Source: an uncultured Ignavibacteriota bacterium
GTDB taxonomy: Bacteria > Bacteroidota > Ignavibacteria > Tepidaquicellales > Tepidaquicellaceae
Assembly (NCBI GenBank): GCA_937915485.1
Contig: CALGII010000086.1
Span: 1 to 26,735, forward strand
Length of the DNA: 26,735 nucleotides
Reading direction: 5' to 3'
Shown here: positions 8,029-16,326 of the stretch, piece after piece
Layout: each line of letters opens with the position of its first letter
Position numbering within the stretch: the stretch's first letter is position 1
Notes under the pieces: model-generated
The model's input: the letters and a program-made list of their open reading frames with translations, nothing else
What the model was told of the DNA's origin: nothing
The model's database searches: none
Made by a program: the position numbers and the translations under genes

Positions 8029-9090
8029 TCATTTCGCTCTTACTATTTCTTCATATAATTTTACATGTCCTTCAATCATTCTGTCCGCCGAATATGCATC
8101 AGATACCTGTTTGTACATTTTTTCATGTTTATGAATTAGCGTATCCGTGTTATCGGCAGCGCATATCATTTTCTCACGAAGACTGTCCGCGTTTCCCGGA
8201 TTAAAAAGCATCTCTCCGTATTCAGCCGGAAATATCTCCGCCGCGCCTTTATAATCCGAAGAAACGACAAGGCATCCAGCCATTACTGCTTCTAATATCA
8301 CAGCGGGAATGCCTTCGGAAACCCCTTCTGACGTAAACACGAATACCGACGCGGCTGACAGCGCGTCATAATATTCCTTTGTAAACCTCACGACGCCTCC
8401 GAGCGAATCATTAAGACGGCGCAGGTTATACTCTTCTTCGCCTCTTCCTGAGATGCTGAACGTGTATTTTCCGGGATGCTTGCGGTTAATTTCATTGGCA
8501 GCGATAATATATTTGTCGAGTCCCTTGGCTTTTACGAAACGCGAGGAAGCGTGAAACGAATTCGGAGTTTTAATCCGCGTCCCGGCAAAAACATTTTCAA
8601 TGCCGGGTCTGATTAGTCTCACAGATTGTTTTTTTATTCCGCGGATACAGCAAATATATTCATATATTTCTGAATTCAAAACAACGTGATAATCGGCTTT
8701 GTGCAAATTCAGTCTTCCCGTATCGGCAAAAAGCCCGTGATTCGTCTGCACCGTTTTTACGTTAAGAAATTTCGAGCCGTAATAGGCTATGTTCGCCGCG
8801 TAATGATTATGCGAGTGTATTATGCCGACGGAGTTTTTCTTCGAAAAATCTCTTACAAACTTTATCGATTCCGCGAAATTCTTCAGGGACCTGCGCTTGT
8901 GATTCAAGCAAGGATTAATAATTACTTCGCATTTTAGTTTGGAAAAGTCTTCCGCCTTATCCCCTCCTCCAGCGAGAACATATACTTTAAATCCGCTAAA
9001 TGAAGAAATGTATTTTACGAGCAGATAAACATGATTCGTCACGCCGTCAACATCGTTCAGTTCATTTGCTATGTATAATATGCTCTTCAT
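8029..9090 (-). CDS. GT4 family glycosyltransferase (GT-B fold)
   Basis: The 353-residue protein has the two-domain GT-B layout. The N-terminal acceptor domain contains 'NDVDGVTNHVYLLVKYI' and 'IHSHNHYAAN' at 91-100, then 'TNHGLF'. The C-terminal donor domain has the EX7E motif as 'EGIPAVILE' (Glu259 and Glu267) followed by 'AVMAGCLVVSSD'. This is a retaining enzyme that uses a nucleotide sugar in the cytoplasm to extend a lipid-linked oligosaccharide; the sugar cannot be read. It is the last gene of block C, beginning 2 bp after the preceding GT4 stop. Confidence 0.9.
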   Translation of the reverse strand: MKSILYIANELNDVDGVTNHVYLLVKYISSFSGFKVYVLAGGGDKAEDFSKLKCEVIINPCLNHKRRSLKNFAESIKFVRDFSKKNSVGIIHSHNHYAANIAYYGSKFLNVKTVQTNHGLFADTGRLNLHKADYHVVLNSEIYEYICCIRGIKKQSVRLIRPGIENVFAGTRIKTPNSFHASSRFVKAKGLDKYIIAANEINRKHPGKYTFSISGRGEEEYNLRRLNDSLGGVVRFTKEYYDALSAASVFVFTSEGVSEGIPAVILEAVMAGCLVVSSDYKGAAEIFPAEYGEMLFNPGNADSLREKMICAADNTDTLIHKHEKMYKQVSDAYSADRMIEGHVKLYEEIVRAK

Positions 9091-9092
9091 CT

Positions 9093-10313
9093 TTATATAC
9101 GCTCCCCGTAAATATTTTCGTATCCTGACGTCATTTTCTCGAGTGTAAATATGAACTTCGTGTTTTTATTTCTACCAACCCTCCCGCCGCACAATTCACG
9201 AATAATCAATTCCGCTGTATCGTTAGGGTTACTTTTATCGGCTTCTATCAGCCCTTCGTAACCTTTAAGAATTTCGCCGTTACCTCCCGAAAGGTCTGTT
9301 ATTATCGGCACTCCGCAGGCTGATGCTTCGAGCAAGACGATATCGAAAATTGTTCTGTCGGACAGCATAATCACGGCATCTACGGATTTTATCAAAGATA
9401 TCACAACATCGTGGCTTACTTTACCCGCAAGATTCACGTTGCCTTCGAGTTTGTATTTTTTTATGAGTCCCTTGATTTCCTGCGTAAGATGCCCGAAACC
9501 AGCGTTGATAAGAAAAGGATTTTTTCCCATCGACTTTAGCGCGGAAATCACGCTCAATATGGTTCCGATGTTTTTCTGTCGTATGTGTCCTGCAACGCTG
9601 AGAAGAACCAAATCGTGTTCTTTCCCGCGTCTAAATTTTTCAAGCAGATTTTTTCCGGGCGTTATCTTATTAATATTACCGGCATCAATTCCGTTGTTTA
9701 TGATTCTGATATCTTTATCTTTTGCCAATGCGCCGCCGTAATCACTAAGGAAAAGATCTCTAGCAAACAAACCGGGGAAAGTGACAATGTCCGCGGAGTT
9801 AAAAGACTTGATTTCTCTTTGCTTCAGTTCTAGCATGATGCTCTTAATGAATCGGTTTTTCAATGCCGCGTCCGCCCAATCGTTTTCAATAGAGCCGTTT
9901 CCGTGTATTGTAAGCACTTTCAGCGCTTTGTCGTTTTCAGTAAAATAATAATGCGACAGAGTATCGTGAGAATGAATCACGTCGTAATTGCCGGTACCCG
10001 CGTACTTGCTGAAAAACAAATCGCGTAGTTTGAAGTGCCTTTTCAGATACGCCCTATTTGCCGTCAGCATTCTGTAAATACTTGTGTTGTAATAAAGGTA
10101 GTCCGTTAAGATTTTCCTGGCGGCTGGTTTTAAACGGCTCTCCGCCGCTTCGCCTGCATTCGTTATATAATTTCTGTAAGAAAGAAAATCCGCTTTGTAT
10201 TTTTTTTTATCGAGAGACTTCAGAAGTTTGTAAACAATATTATTCGGTCCTCCCTGAACTTCGTTCGGAAGCCCGTCGAATGATGTGAACAATATTCTTC
10301 TTCCTGAATTCAT
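9093..10313 (-). CDS. GT4 family glycosyltransferase with altered EX7E motif
   Basis: I start the gene at the ATG at 10313 (406 residues) because it forms an ATGA overlap with the glf stop and has AGGAAA 6 nt upstream; an in-frame ATG at 10340 would extend 9 residues into glf. Family features are the glycine-rich 'EVQGGPNNIVY' near 18-28, 'IHSHDTLSHYYF' near 113-124, 'NNGID' at 206-210, 'LLSVAGHIRQKN' near 237-248 and 'FDIVLLEASACGVPIITD' at 323-340. The second Glu of EX7E is Glu329, but the first position is Thr321. The 'FDxVxLEA' form occurs in a subset of GT4 enzymes, so it is probably still active. Next to glf, it is a candidate galactofuranosyl- or neighbouring sugar transferase, which is inference. 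Confidence 0.88.
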   Translation of the reverse strand: MNSGRRILFTSFDGLPNEVQGGPNNIVYKLLKSLDKKKYKADFLSYRNYITNAGEAAESRLKPAARKILTDYLYYNTSIYRMLTANRAYLKRHFKLRDLFFSKYAGTGNYDVIHSHDTLSHYYFTENDKALKVLTIHGNGSIENDWADAALKNRFIKSIMLELKQREIKSFNSADIVTFPGLFARDLFLSDYGGALAKDKDIRIINNGIDAGNINKITPGKNLLEKFRRGKEHDLVLLSVAGHIRQKNIGTILSVISALKSMGKNPFLINAGFGHLTQEIKGLIKKYKLEGNVNLAGKVSHDVVISLIKSVDAVIMLSDRTIFDIVLLEASACGVPIITDLSGGNGEILKGYEGLIEADKSNPNDTAELIIRELCGGRVGRNKNTKFIFTLEKMTSGYENIYGERI

Positions 10314-11398
10314 GCCGGTTTTCCTATGCTTCTCAGGCACTGCGCCACGACCTGCCCGATGTCGTAATACTGAAAATAAGGATGCATGCCCGCGAAAAAA
10401 ACACCTTCAATTTTTTCAGCGTCCTTTTTGTATTTATTAAATATTTCAAGCGCATTGATAGATCGTTTCGGATAGAACCTCTCTCCGTCTCTTGCCGCAA
10501 ATTCCTTGCAGATTGTTGTTGAATCCGACGTTCCGCCTGTTATTCGCTTGTACTCCGTTATTCTGTAGTAAGGCTCGTCCCCGGAAAAATTTACAACCGC
10601 GTGATTCTGATAGAACTCTTCCTTGTGATTTTCAAATATCATTTCTATCGAACGGTACGGCAGTTTCCCGTGAATGTAATCGAAGAAAGAATCTATCGGT
10701 CCCGTGTAAACAAGTTTTGCATAAAGGTTTTTGTTTACCGCCTTGAAATCAGTTTCAAGTTCAACATCAATATTTTTGTGCGTCAGCATCTTTTCCGCCA
10801 TCTTCGTGTAACCCTTATCGGGCATGAACTGATACTTATCGGTAAAGTAACGGCAGTCGTCGTCGAATCTGACATTAATTCTTCCGCATACATTCGGAGC
10901 GAGTTTTGAAGGATGCTCAAACCATATTTTTTCAGTAAACCGCTCGAAAAATTTCCCGTACAAATCCCTGCCAACCCTTTCCAGCATTACATCCTCCGAG
11001 TTTTGGGGATTGCCTATGCCGGATGTTACCGAGCCAAGATATTTCTTCGTTTCCTCTGCATTTGTCAGGTTTAGGGAATACAGTTTGTTGAGCGTTACCA
11101 TGTTCACGGGTATGGGATAATCCGAGCCTTCGTAACGCGAGACCACTTTGTGTTCATATTTGTACCAGCCGGTAAATTGCGAGAGAAAATTAAAAACCTT
11201 TTCATCGTTCGTATGAAATATATGCGGCCCGTATTTGTGCACAAGTATTCCGTTATCGTCCGTATAATCATACGCGTTACCCGCTACGTGATTTCTAAGG
11301 TCGACGACAAGAACTTTCTTGTTCAGAGCGTCAGCAATAAGTCTTGCAGTCGCTATTCCGGCGAAACCCGCCCCCGCTATTAAATAATCGTATTTCAA
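10310..11398 (-). CDS. glf: UDP-galactopyranose mutase
   Basis: The 362-residue flavoprotein converts UDP-galactopyranose to UDP-galactofuranose in the cytoplasm, the donor for galactofuranose residues. The FAD-binding Rossmann motif is 'GAGFAG' at 9-14, followed by the acidic 'VVDLRNHVAGNAYDY' at 31-45. 'HKYGPHIFHTN' (54-64) is a hallmark of the family, as are 'WYKYEHKV', 'YPIPVNM' and the C-terminal 'ARDGERFYPK' and 'MHPYFQYYDIGQVV'. Length is normal. The start codon is TTG (11398-11396), forming a TTGA overlap with the flippase stop; no ATG is better placed and the N-terminus aligns with known enzymes from 'KYDYLI'. It lies between a flippase and two GT4 enzymes. Confidence 0.96.
   Translation of the reverse strand: MKYDYLIAGAGFAGIATARLIADALNKKVLVVDLRNHVAGNAYDYTDDNGILVHKYGPHIFHTNDEKVFNFLSQFTGWYKYEHKVVSRYEGSDYPIPVNMVTLNKLYSLNLTNAEETKKYLGSVTSGIGNPQNSEDVMLERVGRDLYGKFFERFTEKIWFEHPSKLAPNVCGRINVRFDDDCRYFTDKYQFMPDKGYTKMAEKMLTHKNIDVELETDFKAVNKNLYAKLVYTGPIDSFFDYIHGKLPYRSIEMIFENHKEEFYQNHAVVNFSGDEPYYRITEYKRITGGTSDSTTICKEFAARDGERFYPKRSINALEIFNKYKKDAEKIEGVFFAGMHPYFQYYDIGQVVAQCLRSIGKPA
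10320..10325 (-). promoter_or_regulatory. ribosome-binding site that supports the 10313 start
   Basis: AGGAAA on the minus strand, inside the end of glf, lies 6 nt before the ATG at 10313. It favours this start over the in-frame ATG at 10340. Confidence 0.45.
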
Positions 11399-12696
11399 TC
11401 CGTTGAAAGTAATTTTTTTCTTTTAATATATGCCGCCATTAAAAGCAGCACGAGCAGTTCCGTCGCTGCTATTGAAATCGAAGTCCCTTCGGCATGGAGC
11501 AAAGGAACAAGAATGAACGACAAACAAAGAAAGCAAATCAGCGACACGAAAATAATCCCCAGAAACTGTTTCTTATACCCTCTGTTTAGTACTGTCTGAA
11601 CTCCGAACAGATTATTAAGTGAAACGAAAAATGGAATTAAAGCCATTATTCTAATCATAACCGCCGCTTCTGCAAACGATTCTCCAAAAAATATCTTCAC
11701 TATTAAATCTGCGAAGGCAAACAAGAGAAGTGAGCAGGCAAGGGAAACCGCACCGATTATTCCTGCCGACGTTTTTGTGAGTTCAATTCCTTTTTTAAGG
11801 TCAGCAGAAAGAAGCGAGGAGATTCTTGGATATGTGCTTTCGTTAAGGTTTGAAATCAAACCGTTTACGCCCGTAATAACTTTATCCGCCGCGGCATAAA
11901 GCCCGACGATTTTATAATCCGTGAACAAACCGAGAATGAACGTGTTCGCATAACCGTAAATGCTCGTGCAGATTATCGAAAAGAACACTTCTAGTCCGTC
12001 CGTAAGAACTCTTTTTATACTCGAAAGCGAAGGCATTATAAAACCATAGCGGAACTTTAACGCAACTATTCCCGCTCCGGCAAGTCCAAGAACAAAGTTG
12101 CCCGCGTTAAGCAGCACGGCGTAGAGAAGATAATCGCCTTTTTCCCTGACAAGAATAAAAATCAAAACAACGGTTATGGTTTTTATTATAATGCCCGGCA
12201 CTGCTATGTAAGTCATTTTTTCCATTCCCTTGAAAAACCATTGCGGAAAAAGAGCGGTGCCCGCAAGGGTTCCCAGATGAACGAGGTATACGCTTTTGTT
12301 GTTTGAAAATTCTCCGAACGAAAATACAATCAAAGTAATAATCGCGGAAGAAACGAGAAAAAGAATAATCTTTGACGTCAGCACAGAATTGTATATTTCC
12401 ACGCATATGTTTTTATCTTCTCGGTTTCTTGCAATATCCCTGTTTGCCGTGATATTGAAACCGTAATCCTCCGCAATCATGAAGAATCCCGCGAACGCGG
12501 CTGCAAAATTCACGAGTCCGAAATAATCCGCGCCGATAACTCTCACCGCGTACGGAACTGATATTAACGGAATTATAATGTTGATTGCCTGCAAAGCCGA
12601 CAAAGCGCCAAATCCGGAGAAAATTATTTTGATATCTTTATTCTTTATAGTATTGATATTAATTTGTATGGCTGTGAAATTTACATTAATAAACAT
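11395..12696 (-). CDS. Wzx-type polysaccharide flippase (MOP superfamily)
   Basis: This 433-residue polytopic protein has about twelve hydrophobic segments and the RfbX/Wzx N-terminal signature: 'LSALQAINIIIPLISVPYAVRVIGADYFGLVNFA', seen here as 'IIPLISVPYAVRVIG' and 'FGLVNFA'. It then has 'PQWFFKGMEKM', typical of O-antigen flippases. The family moves undecaprenyl-linked repeat units from the cytoplasmic to the periplasmic side of the inner membrane. It heads minus-strand block C, and its stop overlaps the glf start by 4 bp. The ATG at 12696 has no Shine-Dalgarno; the frame has no later Met before the first helix. Confidence 0.92.
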   Translation of the reverse strand: MFINVNFTAIQININTIKNKDIKIIFSGFGALSALQAINIIIPLISVPYAVRVIGADYFGLVNFAAAFAGFFMIAEDYGFNITANRDIARNREDKNICVEIYNSVLTSKIILFLVSSAIITLIVFSFGEFSNNKSVYLVHLGTLAGTALFPQWFFKGMEKMTYIAVPGIIIKTITVVLIFILVREKGDYLLYAVLLNAGNFVLGLAGAGIVALKFRYGFIMPSLSSIKRVLTDGLEVFFSIICTSIYGYANTFILGLFTDYKIVGLYAAADKVITGVNGLISNLNESTYPRISSLLSADLKKGIELTKTSAGIIGAVSLACSLLLFAFADLIVKIFFGESFAEAAVMIRIMALIPFFVSLNNLFGVQTVLNRGYKKQFLGIIFVSLICFLCLSFILVPLLHAEGTSISIAATELLVLLLMAAYIKRKKLLSTD

Positions 12697-12824
12697 TAAT
12701 ATTTAGTGAAATTATTTGTCAACTTGCGCGGACACCGGCTCCGTAATTATTCCGGAAAGCCAAACGCTTCTGATGCCGTTTTCGTGCCTGTTATATCATC
12801 CTTAATTGATGCAGTGAATAATCA
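12697..12824. promoter_or_regulatory. divergent promoter region between flippase and ligase/polymerase genes
   Basis: This 128-bp gap separates blocks C and D, which diverge from it. On the minus strand a perfect TTGACA lies at 12717-12722, but a matching -10 box would fall at or past the flippase ATG, so it is doubtful. The middle holds a GC-richer patch with a bulged stem, GGCTCCG paired with CGGaaAGCC. No clear promoter was found on the plus strand. The role is inferred from gene arrangement. Confidence 0.4.
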
Positions 12825-14471
12825 ATGACAATAAGAATAATAAAATATTCGGCAGCGGCGCTGTATGTGATTTTTTTCGCGCTGCTTATTTATTATTCGT
12901 TTTATTTCAAAAGAACCGACATTCTTACCGGAATTTTATTCCTGTCTTCATTTTTCTTTTTATCTGTTTTTGCAATAAGGAAAAATCCCGGTCTCGTTGA
13001 CGTTTGTCTGTTTTATTCCGCGACTATTTCTGCGGTCATTATTTCTGCGGCAGGATTTTACGGAATTATCACGGCAAATTCCGTGCGAATCAGCGGAATC
13101 CTCGGCGACAGAGCGTTTGAAGCCGAAGCCGCCGCTCTGATTTTTGTTTTTATATCTGCGCGGTATGTTTTCAGAAACGAAAAAAAACTGAATGCGTTTC
13201 TCTCTTACGTCGCTTTATTCCTATCCGCGGGTTATCTTACTGTGCTCCGCTCAAGAACCGCTTACTTGAGCGTATTCATTTGCTTTATTGTTCTTGCGAT
13301 TTTGTTTTTAAGGGCAAGAAAAGCAGACGATAATAATTTTCGGTCCCGGCTAAAAAAACGCGTCCTGGTTCTTGTCGCGATTATATCAATATCCGCCGCC
13401 GCGGCATCCTTAATCTCGTTTCAACAACCGCCGGAGAGGGACAGTCTTAAAAACCTTGTCTCGGGAATGTTCAACACGGAAGGAGCAACCAATAAATCGC
13501 GCATTTATTTCTCAAAAGCGTCATTGAAAATGTTTGTCAGTCATCCTTTGGCGGGTGTCGGAGCGGGACTATGGTCCGGCACTTATCCGATGTACGAGGG
13601 CAAACCTTTTACCGACGCGAACATCGACGTGAATTCCGCCGTTAAAGCCCATAACGATTTCCTCGAATTGATTTCCGAATACGGCGTTTCGGGTTTTTTC
13701 TACATTTTGCTTATTGCGGGAGGCTTGATTTCGTTGTTTAGAAAATTTTCCAAAGATATTTTTTACGCTCCGTATATTTTTGTTATTATATGTTTTTCCG
13801 TCTCGTCATTATTCGGTTTCCCTAAGGACAATATGTTTGCCGCCCTGTTTTTTCTGACTTGCCTTTCTGCGGGATTTGCAGACACGTCAAAGGATTACGG
13901 GAAAAACCGATTCGCATTAATTGCGAAAATATTCCTTCTTGTATTTATAATCCTGTCGGCAGGTTTGCTTTTCATGCGAAACATCATTGAAAAAAACTAC
14001 CTCGAAGGTATTAATCTCAAATTTAAAAAAGATTACCGGGGTTCGCTCGAAAAATTGTCCGAAGTAAACAAAGTATTATTCCCGGTGGACAGGAGCGGCA
14101 TCCCTGTGGATTATTACCGGGGCGTAATGTATTTCGAGTTGCGGGAATACGATAAATCTCTTGAAGCATTTGAAAACGCTTCTCTGATTATGCCTTGTTA
14201 TCCGACGGTAATGAGCAATAAAGCATCCGCTTTTTATAAGACAGGGAGGATTTCCGAAGCAATCGAATTATACAAGGAGATACAAAAATTATTCCCGTAT
14301 TTTTTCGAGCCGCAGATAAATTTGTTAGCCGTTTACGCGAACGAAAAACGCGATAAAGATGCGGTTAGTCTGCTGAAAGACCTTGAAACTGTTGCGATGG
14401 AGCCGAAATTCATTAAAAACTATATTGTATTTTCAGATATAAAAAATTACTATGCACGTAAGGATTTATGA
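12825..14471 (+). CDS. O-antigen ligase/polymerase (Wzy/WaaL-like) with C-terminal TPRs
   Basis: The 548-residue protein has about ten transmembrane helices up to residue 385. The large periplasmic loop carries the Wzy_C signature: 'NKSRIYF' near 223-229, 'SHPLAGVGAGLW' at 239-250 and 'AHNDFLELISEYGVSG' at 275-290, with His276 as the likely key residue. Residues about 395-520 form TPR-like helices ('YYRGVMYFELREYDKSLEAFENA', 'SAFYKTGRISEAIELYKEI'). Members either polymerise O-units, ligate glycan to lipid A, or transfer glycan to proteins (PglL-type); sequence alone does not separate these. The TPR tail could bind a protein partner. It is the only such gene in the window. Its stop overlaps the T9SS cargo start (ATGA). 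Confidence 0.88.
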   Translation: MTIRIIKYSAAALYVIFFALLIYYSFYFKRTDILTGILFLSSFFFLSVFAIRKNPGLVDVCLFYSATISAVIISAAGFYGIITANSVRISGILGDRAFEAEAAALIFVFISARYVFRNEKKLNAFLSYVALFLSAGYLTVLRSRTAYLSVFICFIVLAILFLRARKADDNNFRSRLKKRVLVLVAIISISAAAASLISFQQPPERDSLKNLVSGMFNTEGATNKSRIYFSKASLKMFVSHPLAGVGAGLWSGTYPMYEGKPFTDANIDVNSAVKAHNDFLELISEYGVSGFFYILLIAGGLISLFRKFSKDIFYAPYIFVIICFSVSSLFGFPKDNMFAALFFLTCLSAGFADTSKDYGKNRFALIAKIFLLVFIILSAGLLFMRNIIEKNYLEGINLKFKKDYRGSLEKLSEVNKVLFPVDRSGIPVDYYRGVMYFELREYDKSLEAFENASLIMPCYPTVMSNKASAFYKTGRISEAIELYKEIQKLFPYFFEPQINLLAVYANEKRDKDAVSLLKDLETVAMEPKFIKNYIVFSDIKNYYARKDL

Positions 14472-15403
14472 GATTTTTCTCTCTTATAATATTATTTTTC
14501 TTAATAATTCCGGCGGTAAAATCGCAATCGGTAACATCCGTTGTTCCCGACACCGGGACTCAGGGCAATTCATTCCAGATTGTCGTGCACAGCACGGGTA
14601 CGGAATTTACATTATCGCCTTACTGGGTAATTAACTTCGACAGTCTCGGAGTTGAAACGAACAGCAGCAGCGTCGTTACGGTTAATGATACGACGCTTAC
14701 CGCCTTTTTATTCATTGACGGACAGGCATCGACGGGATACCACAAATGCATTGTCGCCGACCAGTATTCGAACATTTATACGAAGGACAGCGCGTTCCTC
14801 GTATTCCTTAACCTCCCGACTGTGCCGCTGCCCTTGCTTCCTCTGAACAATGCTACGAACGTTTCAAATACTCCTTATTTTCTCTGGGACAGCAACAGAT
14901 ACGCGAATACTTATCGCATTCAGATAGCAAGCGATTCGACTTTTTCTACAGGCACGATTATTTTCGATACTGTTTTAACCACCGCTTCGCTGACGCTAAG
15001 AAGCGGAATACTGAATTACGACACGCGTTATTTCTGGAAACTCAATGCGACAAACAATATCGGCACAAGCCTCTGGTCAACTGTATTTAAATTCAAGGTT
15101 AAGCCGATAGGCATAACAAGCATATCTACCGAAGTCCCGTCAAGGTTCGTGCTTTTTCCGAATTATCCAAATCCTTTCAACGCAGAAACAAGAATAAGGT
15201 TTGATTTGCCGCGGAACGGTAACGCGGTTTTAAGAATTTTTGATGTCAGCGGAAAGGAAATCGCAAAACCTGTTGATATGTACTTCCGCGCCGGCTCTTA
15301 CGAATACAGATGGAACGCGGGAAATCTCGCGTCAGGAGTATATTTTTATTTGATGGAATCCGCGGGCTTAAGGGATGTTAAAAAAGCCGTTATAATAAAA
15401 TAA
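14468..15403 (+). CDS. T9SS cargo protein with type A C-terminal sorting domain
   Basis: The 311-residue exported protein has a signal peptide (1-19, ending 'AVKS') with Gln20 after the predicted cut. Residues 21-115 look like an IPT/TIG-type beta domain ('VVPDTGTQGNSFQIVV'). Residues 118-212 look like a fibronectin-III-type domain ('PYFLWDSNRYANTYRIQIASD', cut here to 'YANTYRIQIASD', and 'YFWKLNATN'). The sorting domain spans 225-311, with 'FPNYPNPFN' at 230-238, 'LRIFDVSGKE' and 'LASGVYFYLM', ending 'KKAVIIK'. It should cross the outer membrane through the type IX system and be anchored or released at the surface. No enzyme domain is visible, so an adhesin-like or structural role is possible. 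The ATG overlaps the ligase/polymerase stop by 4 bp. Confidence 0.92.
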   Translation: MRFFSLIILFFLIIPAVKSQSVTSVVPDTGTQGNSFQIVVHSTGTEFTLSPYWVINFDSLGVETNSSSVVTVNDTTLTAFLFIDGQASTGYHKCIVADQYSNIYTKDSAFLVFLNLPTVPLPLLPLNNATNVSNTPYFLWDSNRYANTYRIQIASDSTFSTGTIIFDTVLTTASLTLRSGILNYDTRYFWKLNATNNIGTSLWSTVFKFKVKPIGITSISTEVPSRFVLFPNYPNPFNAETRIRFDLPRNGNAVLRIFDVSGKEIAKPVDMYFRAGSYEYRWNAGNLASGVYFYLMESAGLRDVKKAVIIK

Positions 15404-15404
15404 C

Positions 15405-15421
15405 AAACGTCTTAAGCGTTT
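15405..15421. terminator. weak bidirectional stem-loop between convergent genes
   Basis: AAACG (15405-15409) and CGTTT (15417-15421) form a short stem with a 7-base loop just after the cargo gene stop. On the minus strand it is followed by a T-rich run. It lies in the 77-bp convergent gap (15404-15480), which shows no gene. The stem is short and AT-rich, so this is a weak call. Confidence 0.3.
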
Positions 15422-15480
15422 ATTGAAATATATCTTCCGCCCTTACACAAGCATTACTATTTTTCAACTAATCTTATAAC

Positions 15481-16275
15481 TTATCCTACCAAAAACGACA
15501 ATCCTGATGTAAATATTATCCATACTATCCAGACGCCGAAAACGATAATGTAGGATTTTGCCTGCGATATCTTCGCGACTTTCGACAAGCCTATCGCGAC
15601 TAATATGTAATACCATATCGAGAACGCGTCGAGTTTCATGAAAAGTTCGTGCAGTTTATCACCTACTACCGTGTCCTTGAAGACCAGTCCGAGGCTTAGG
15701 CTTGATAATTCGCCGAGTACAACCGACAGAACGAGCCCTACAACCGCCCCCGCAACCGTTACGAGCATTGACAGCCCGACAACGTTCAGTATATTTGTAA
15801 AGTCAAAATCAGCCTTGAGAATCTTCAGAATTATCAGATAGACAAGACTTAGTATAAACAGCATCAGGAATGGTGTCACGACCGCGCCGCCGTAACCGAT
15901 TACCTGAAAGAACACGCCTTTCGGGTCCATGAATTTCTCGGCGTTCTCAATTGCAATTTTCGCCTGCTCGTTTGTCATTTTCCCATCCTTCACCTGCTCT
16001 TCCATTCTTTTCTCAAGCGCTGCTTTCTGCTTGTCCATCATGCCCGATATCAGTTGTTCATCTCTCATGAACAGGAACGACACTATTATGCCCACGATTA
16101 TTGAGATTATAACGGGTATCACCCAGTATGTTTTTTTCGGCGTATTGACAATGGTTTCAAAAGTTTCGCCCGGCGCGGTGAACACACCCGTCATTGCGTC
16201 CGAATGCGACAGTTGTTCGGCTGGTTCTGCGTTTTGTAAGTTTTGTCCTGAGTCCGGTTGAATGTTCTCGTCCAT
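15481..16275 (-). CDS. Yip1-family membrane protein
   Basis: This 264-residue protein has a polar N-terminus (1-45) with 'MTGVFTAPGETFETIV', the short element that precedes the membrane part in bacterial Yip1-domain proteins. A first helix (about 50-70) is followed by a charged, probably coiled-coil stretch (74-112, rich in Lys/Glu/Gln), then four more hydrophobic segments up to the C-terminus. No catalytic motif is visible and the function of bacterial members is unknown. It is the last gene of block E, but a 51-bp gap separates it from nadD, much more than other gaps in the block, so it may have its own promoter. Confidence 0.75.
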   Translation of the reverse strand: MDENIQPDSGQNLQNAEPAEQLSHSDAMTGVFTAPGETFETIVNTPKKTYWVIPVIISIIVGIIVSFLFMRDEQLISGMMDKQKAALEKRMEEQVKDGKMTNEQAKIAIENAEKFMDPKGVFFQVIGYGGAVVTPFLMLFILSLVYLIILKILKADFDFTNILNVVGLSMLVTVAGAVVGLVLSVVLGELSSLSLGLVFKDTVVGDKLHELFMKLDAFSIWYYILVAIGLSKVAKISQAKSYIIVFGVWIVWIIFTSGLSFLVG

Positions 16276-16326
16276 ATCTAATGTTTTATTTTATCTAAAA
16301 TAGTAAAGATTGTTTAAATAAAGTAA
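16276..16326. promoter_or_regulatory. AT-rich gap upstream of the Yip1 gene, possible internal promoter
   Basis: This 51-bp gap is the widest inside block E. It contains the inverted repeat ATTTTA-tc-TAAAAT (16288-16301), and its TAAAAT on the minus strand resembles a -10 box. The position would leave a very short leader, so the promoter call is weak. Confidence 0.25.

Noticed and set aside
12683..12700. Direct repeat ACATTAAT (12683-12690 and 12693-12700) at the flippase start
   Set aside because: It is short, AT-rich and partly coding; it may be chance.
12717..12722. Perfect TTGACA as a -35 box for the flippase operon
   Set aside because: A -10 box at normal spacing would overlap the start codon, and Bacteroidota-type promoters do not usually use this consensus.
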